Shown here piece by piece: positions 58,263 to 64,000 of a stretch of 64,000 nucleotides of DNA; within the stretch, counting starts at the first letter, position 1; each line of letters starts with the position of its first letter. The DNA comes from Macrotrachela quadricornifera (lineage: Eukaryota; Rotifera; Eurotatoria; Philodinida; Philodinidae): contig JAJEKB010021807.1 of NCBI GenBank assembly GCA_022393335.1, forward strand, positions 49,021 through 113,020. Reading direction: 5' to 3'. The notes below the pieces were generated by a model. It saw nothing but the letters and a program-made list of their open reading frames with translations. It was not told the origin of the DNA and made no database searches. The position numbers and the translations under genes are program-made.

Positions 58263-58841
58263 AATTCGTCCATTACATATTTCAGTCTAATCAAGACATG
58301 CCAATATAGAACCACGATCACATTTTATATGTACATAACATGTTAATTCGTCAGGATCATAAAAATCTCGATAAAGATTAGAAATGATTTCATTTAATGA
58401 TAAAGAATTATCTTGAGAAATATCCAATTCATATTGACATAATGAACCAAATCTTGGTAATGTACAATTATAATATAATTGTCTTTCATTTGAATTCGAA
58501 GATTGATTTAAATATAATTGATAACGTTCAATTAAATCGATTGGTGCTTACCATATATATAATTGTTGACTTGTTACATTTTGTTTGGAAAGATCATCAA
58601 AAGTAAATATTTGACTAAAATTATTTTTTTCAATATTCCATTTTGATGGCCATTCATTTAAACAATAAGATATTATTTCATGACGATCATGAATATCATT
58701 ATTTGAAGCAGCAATACGAAGACAATCATGTTGAAATCCAATATTATCACTTACCCAATCTGTAAGATGAAGATTGATTTGAGGCGAACAAATTGTCATT
58801 GGTAATAGAATGAAATAAAGAAAAAATTTTATGTATAACAT

Positions 58842-59522
58842 TGTGTAGTTCTTTAATGTTTTTTTAATGGATATTAATATAAAGAATGTTGAAGTGTTTT
58901 ATATGAAACATTTGGATTTATTTTAGAAAAAATAAAACTGATTATAAATGTTATTACGCAGAAAAATCTTGAGTGATGTTAATTAGAAAAGTTTGCGTTT
59001 GTATCCTACGTAAAAAATTTTGAAAACATTTCTTGTACGTCATTTAACTACGTCAACAACTGACTGCACATATGTCACTATTTTAACAAAAAATAAATTT
59101 TAAACAGGAAGAAAATTTCCTCCTTTTATCCATACAGTAAAATGCAACAAAAAAATGACTGTTATATTTATACAATTTTTTTTATTTCTCAAGCATACAA
59201 CAATTTGAAAAAACACATTTCATTTTCACCTTTAGAGCGTGAAAACAGCAAAACGGTGATACTGGTAGAAGAAATTGACTATTTATCTTCTTTTTCCGTC
59301 CCACTATCATATGTTTACCAATATTTAAGAAAAGAAAAAGAAATATATATTCCATAACATCGTCCGATGAAGACAACATCGATTTTCGAAACGTCACTAG
59401 TACTAACAATAAATATTAAAATATATAGAAAAAAACTTTTATACATATTTATATTACATTATATTAAATTAAATTTATTTTATAAATTATATTTTAATGA
59501 ATAGACCAAAAAATCTATATAA
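58842..59522. other. 5' flank of the receptor pseudogene, no gene seen
   Basis: AT-rich; overlapping short frames at 59142-59409 on both strands have no domain. Confidence 0.4.
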
Positions 59523-60116
59523 CCCATGTCATCACTTTTTTGACAACTGCGTCGCAGTTGCGCGCAGTCGCGATTCTGCGGTGCAGTTGCGCGTAACTGC
59601 GACGCAGTCTCCGCAGTTGCGCGCAACTGCGACACAGTACCCGCAGTGCGCTTAACTGCGGCGTAGTTGCGTTCGCATAGGGGTGTAAAAGGCACTGTCA
59701 CAAGCATTCTATCTCATTTTAACTTTTTACAATAAGAAAGATACACCATTTTTTTTCTAAAAAGAGAAATCAATGCCATGGTGTATAAAATGATGAACGA
59801 TGAATTAATTAATGATTATTAAACTATTAATTTTTATTACATTTATTAGATATTATTAATTTTATTAAATTTCAATAAATTTTATTAAATTATTAATTTT
59901 TATTGAATTATTTAATAAATGTTTATTTATTTAGAAAATGCTGATATTGACTGGGCGTCTGTTAGAAATGCGATTTTTTATCGCAGTTGTGGCGTAACTG
60001 CGGAAAAGGCTGAAACTGCGACGCAGTTGCGCGCAATTGCGCCGCAGTTTTTCGCAATTACGGGTCACAGTGCGATCGCAGTTGCGCCACAGTTTGACCG
60101 CAGTTGAACACATGGG
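59523..60116. mobile_element. Element with clustered AACTGCG motifs at both ends
   Basis: Outer inverted words CCCATGT (59523) and ACATGGG (60116). Just inside each end, 59543-59672 and 59980-60106 carry about a dozen exact AACTGCG/CGCAGTT 7-mers in both orientations with many near matches. The middle (59680-59975) is almost pure A/T. This looks like a MITE with subterminal transposase-binding repeats. No clear duplication. Confidence 0.6.
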
Positions 60117-60879
60117 AATATAAAAAATAAAATACTCTCACCTAATTGCTATTTAGCCTAAACTAATAAACAGAATCAATATATAATTATTTAATTATTT
60201 ATCTTATAAAAGTTAAACGAATTTTTATTATTATTATTTTTATTAATTTAATTCTAATTTTATTTTGTTTATATTTACAATATTAATCGATTAATACTTT
60301 ATATATTATTACTACTTTATTTATATAGTTTTATTTTTCTTCATGATTTTATTTCCATCTTATTTCTTATATTTCTTATACTAATTTATAAATTTAAATT
60401 TAATTTACAAATATTATAATTAAAAAAGGATGAGTATATATAAATTAAATAATAAATGATTAATAATGTCTTTCCTGATAACTCGAAAAGAATATTACTG
60501 ATATGTATCATGACAATTTTCATGTTAGAAAATATAGCAACAGATTCGACTATTTTCTATGACTTAGGGGTCGACCAGCTCAAATTCATAAACCCCATTC
60601 AAATGAAGTAATGCATCGTTGAAAAGTTCACTTCAACGAACTGAACTTTTCAAACAGCTCTTGTCAAATGAGATGAACTGCTTAAATAGTTCTTTTGAAT
60701 GAATTAAACCATTTTAAACAAGTCGGTCAACGAAATTATCCATTAGCTCTTCAACACAAGAGGAAAAAATTGGATCCCGGATCCTCGGATCTTATTGAAT
60801 CCTGGTGGATCCTGATGGACAGAGTTGTACAGTTTATACTTGTGACCGTTGATGTGAGCGTGGGCGTTTATCTTTAAAT
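60117..60879. other. AT-rich intergenic, no gene seen
   Basis: Very AT-rich to 60480, then a block near 60610-60720 with repeated TGAACTTTTCAA/AACTGCTTAAATAGTTC-like words. Confidence 0.4.
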
Positions 60880-60884
60880 CTCAT

Positions 60885-61367
60885 TACCGGTATGCTAGAG
60901 TATTAATAGTAATTTTCTCCGGGCTACTTGTGGCCCGTACTAGTAACATCCCAGTGACTATCTCGGAGTATCAACAGTAATCTCTTTAGACCTAACTCAT
61001 AGTACTATTCCTAAACACCTGGATGCCACTTCAGCGTTCCATTTCTAAACTTCTGTGGCCTATATCAGGACACCATTCCTAAGCTGCTGGGGCTTCCCCG
61101 AAATGCCGTTACTGACATCCTATGACCTATCTTAGCGCAGCATTAGTAAACTCCTGAGGCCTATCTCAGAGTTCCATTACTAACCTCCTGTAGTCTACCT
61201 CAGGATCCCATTAGTAGCCTCACAGAGCCTATCTTAATGTACCAATCATAACCTTCTCGAGCTTATCTCAAGGTACAATTCCTAAGCTTCTGCGGTTCTT
61301 CTCAGGGTGCTATTAGTGAACCTCCTGGGATCTATCTCAGGGTACTATTAGTAACCTCATGGGGACT
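60885..61367. repeat. 34-bp minisatellite, ~14 diverged units
   Basis: Units of almost constant length (mostly 34 bp) follow the consensus ACTATTAGTAACCTCCTG then a GGCCTATCTCAGGGT-like half. The last three units are the most regular and the first two the most diverged. Confidence 0.75.
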
Positions 61368-64000
61368 AGAGAGCAGGCCTCGAAACGGGCCACTCTTTTC
61401 GTGGCCCGGCACGGCCCAATATGGTCCGTAAATTCTCTAGGCCCGCCCGATCCGACTTAAGTTTTGCTCAGCCTGGCCTAGCCCCGGCTCGGTAAAATTT
61501 TCTGGTCCCCCAGACCCAGCCCGGGCCCGATAGAATTTTTTTGACACAAATTTTTTCTCTCAACAAAATATGTAGTTCATTGCGATTATTACAAATATAA
61601 TTGTGATAAAAAATCCGGTATTATTTTCAGGATAATTAGCGAAGATTGTCAAGCTCACAGTAAAATTTTGGTGTACGAAAACGAATTACTTTTTGAATGA
61701 GACACAAACATATTGTCAGGCTGTAAAACTTCATAACATTCATTTTACGTAATGCGATATTTTTTTATATAGTTTTTTAATCGATTTACCTCTAGTGAAA
61801 ACTTAACCATCTTGTTGACTGAGTATATATTTGTTTTTCTTGTACTCAGATAGCGAGCTAGCTGGTTGTTAAAGATGATTTATGAACAAGGAAAAATGTT
61901 TCATATCTAAAGTCTAAAAATGAACTTGCGAACATTATCTATGGATATTTGTTTGGTTCAAGGATTTTTCCACCATGCTCTAGCTCACTACATAGTCATA
62001 GTCAACAAAGATTTTAGCATAAAAAATCAAAATAAATTCATAAAGGATATTCTTATCTTCAGAAAATATTCTAACCTCTGTAAATTTATTCCTTAACCAA
62101 AATAGAACCCATAAGAAATCAAATTTGAAGGTCACACTTTCAGATGATATGATCTATTTTTGAGGTATTGCCCCTGTGGTCATTCTTTCCTTGATGAATA
62201 TTAATTTTTCAAGATGAAGCTTCGCGTGTAACCAAGAGATGCAACTACTTTGAAGAGTTGCTTGGATTTACTATACTAGTAATTCTTCTTACGTACTTCG
62301 AGAACAAAAAAAACACACTTACGAATTCTTTATCAACAACAAAAACTCCTTGAAATCTTGATAGTAGAACATAGTGGTGGAGCCACCGGGGGAGCTTCGG
62401 GGAGCTGAGCTCCCTCTAGAAACTTTCGAGCTCCCCCTAGGAAACTTGAGCTCTCTCTAGGAAGTTTGTGCTCCAGCTACAGTATGTGGCTAGTTACCAA
62501 CGTAACTTCTCAAAAGGGGTACTTTTTAATGGAATTGCGCTATCCAAAACGAGCCATAGCTATTTGAAAGCTATATATTTAGGATTATTTTAATTAATTC
62601 ACTCTGTCAATATTGGAATCCCATACAAAAAAGAAATTGGATATCTTTATATGAAAAATTATTATGTAACAGCGTTACTAAGGAACTCAAAAATTAAGAT
62701 TTTTTCAACAAGACAACGAGTCTTGCAAAGCGTAGAAAGCCTCCAAATTTTCATCAAAGCTTTAAATTATTATTCATAGAATTAACATGAAATTTTCCCT
62801 TCAAAACTTGTATAACATATGGATAAATATACTACTTCATAAAGTTGGTCCAAAATCTCATCTGTTTCCAGGGTGTGGATGTTTCTAAATATGGGGGATT
62901 GTAGTACAAGTGAAGCATTACCCGTCACACTAAGGCGCCGTGCTGAGCAATTCGGCTTTTTGGAGATATGATAGGTTCAAGATGGTGATGTAGTAATTGA
63001 TGGTACAAGTCATTTTTTTAAAAACCCTAATAAATTTATTATGGTTCGATGCGCTGGATCAAGAGGAATCGAATGATCATATTACATTCACGTTTCGACC
63101 TAATTTCCATAGAGAAAATCGGCAAAAACCTCCAGGAATCGCCTTAAAAAATTTGATATTTTGAATTTTTGACTAGCGGTATTTTTAACTTTTCTCCACG
63201 AAAACGAAAGGGATTTGAAAAAACATTTTTATCAAAGAGATCAGAATAAAATGCTCTATCAACCCTAAAAGTTTCATGGAAATCTGAGAAAACTTTTTTA
63301 CATCATGGTTGAGATCCCATGGAAATACCCAAAAACAATACTGTGATAGATGAAACAAGACTTAAAATCACAAATGTAACACCATAGCTGGCTTGGGGTC
63401 CACATGGACTCATATTCTAAAATGCTGTCCTGAAGGCTTATTGACAAAATTTCGTAATATTCTTATGCATGGACAATAGAGTGACGATTACAGAAAAGAA
63501 CTGGTTCGAATGGTTTAATAACCACGCGGCACGAAGCAAAAAGGATTCATGTGGACCCCACAACGGCCAAGAAGGGTTTGTCTTCATTTTTGATCAGAAA
63601 AGAAAAAAAGCGTACTCAATACGTTTTATTAACCGTAAAACTACTGCAATCAATTGAACTTATCATCCACTTCTACTAAATAGAGATAATTCAGTCGATT
63701 TTCTTATCGAATAATTTCTCAAAAAATGAACATGATGTTTAACTCTATACTGAAAAATGATCTTGAATGAGTCGACGAAGAATGACCAACAACTGGTAAA
63801 TCGCTTTAGACGGCAAAGATATTGGACCATAGATAATCGATGTTTCTAAATACGAATCTCGCCTTGGTTTGTGCTGCTAGGCCTCGCAAGTACTACTTTT
63901 TCAGAAAACCAGGTAATAGCACAGAAGAGAGCGTTTTTTGACCAGTCTAGTCGATTTGTAGACATGTTTAACTCTCTTCCAGATAATGAGATGTTATTAC
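61368..64000. other. Transposon debris, no gene recognised
   Basis: 61374-61540 is GC-rich (CAGGCCTCGAAACGGGCC and GGGCCC words), like the end of a hAT element whose other end is not seen. 62380-62475 is another end of the GGGGCGTAACCAGA-family type, with 20-bp GAGCTCCCCCTAGGAAACTT tandem units. GGGTCCACATG near 63397 and CATGTGGACCC near 63549 form an inverted pair. The frame 63469-63657 (62 codons) has no recognised domain. Confidence 0.4.

Larger units (their letters stand above)
49368..58841 (-). pseudogene. Second LDLa receptor gene, split by transposons
   Basis: A paralog of the gene at 25795-30561, covering its signal peptide (58841 down) to about residue 780. Host pieces: 58841-58271, 55945-55722, 52569-51679, 49906-49368. 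Removing the MULE, hAT and mariner with one copy of each target duplication rejoins the frame, for example CDNTYTRCDGFW-like text across 51678/49907. Further lesions: an in-frame TAA at about 58549 where the paralog has Ser, another near 52239, and possibly others. The 3' part (EGF modules and 7TM) is absent beyond the gypsy LTR. Signal peptide, several LDLa modules and cysteine spacing remain recognisable. Confidence 0.9.

Noticed and set aside
59919..60113. 62- and 60-codon frames on opposite strands
   Set aside because: Both are translations of the AACTGCG motif cluster.
62890..62990. Possible tRNA/SINE A and B boxes
   Set aside because: TAGTACAAGTG and GGTTCAAGATG are too far apart and no cloverleaf pairs.
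1..64000. CRISPR arrays, rRNA genes, operons with ribosome binding sites
   Set aside because: None found; direct repeats present are minisatellite or transposon-derived, and gene structure is eukaryotic.

Overview
This window looks like nuclear DNA of a bdelloid rotifer (Adineta/Rotaria type); the species cannot be fixed from sequence alone. The evidence is AT-rich eukaryotic DNA, GT-AG introns of only about 50-60 bp in most host genes, and gene families I associate with bdelloids: an ADP-ribosyltransferase-like/TPR protein, rotifer-type rhodopsin-like receptors, an LDL-receptor-A/EGF/7TM receptor, an NHL-repeat protein and an F-box-like remnant. The mixture of transposon superfamilies is also very dense.

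Layout. 1-6.5 kb: a decayed F-box-like gene and an intact wax-synthase-like membrane acyltransferase (3993-4976) lie between two inverted copies of a 370-bp repeat; the right copy cuts a decayed 7TM receptor. 7.6-8.5 kb: an intact two-exon rhodopsin-like receptor. 9.2-12.1 kb: a 640-bp palindrome and an 829-bp non-autonomous hAT element with a perfect 8-bp target duplication. 12.2-14.5 kb: a four-exon gene for a catalytically degenerate ART domain plus TPRs. 16.9-18.6 kb: a DDE transposon remnant with long inverted ends. 18.9-22.6 kb: an NHL gene and a membrane-protein gene, each cut at one of two facing transposon ends. 23.25-23.48 kb: a 59-residue secreted cysteine-rich peptide gene with a 52-bp intron. 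25.8-30.6 kb: an intact single-exon gene for a 1588-residue LDLa/EGF/7TM receptor.

30.9-34.5 kb: a foldback element containing a nested hAT element, then repeats with a hammerhead-like core and a C-rich telomere-like tract. 34.5-36.3 kb: a three-exon gene fusing an NMN adenylyltransferase domain to an HD domain. 37.7-45.6 kb: palindromic and TTAA-flanked elements, an ICK-like secreted cysteine-rich gene (43902) and a 124-bp tandem repeat. 45.8-49.4 kb: a mariner beside a 5'-truncated Ty3/gypsy element with its 3' LTR. 49.4-58.8 kb: the 5' half of a second LDLa receptor gene, interrupted by a DD37E mariner, a hAT and a MULE, each with clean target duplications, and cut off by the gypsy LTR. 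59.5-64 kb: an element with AACTGCG clusters, a 34-bp minisatellite and further transposon debris, with no convincing host gene.

The host genes do not form a pathway. The window is best read as a transposon-rich region carrying a few scattered, compact host genes. A striking detail is that each of the four largely complete transposases in 45.8-58 kb carries one visible disabling lesion. All intron boundaries are inferred from GT-AG signals and reading-frame continuity, not from transcript data.
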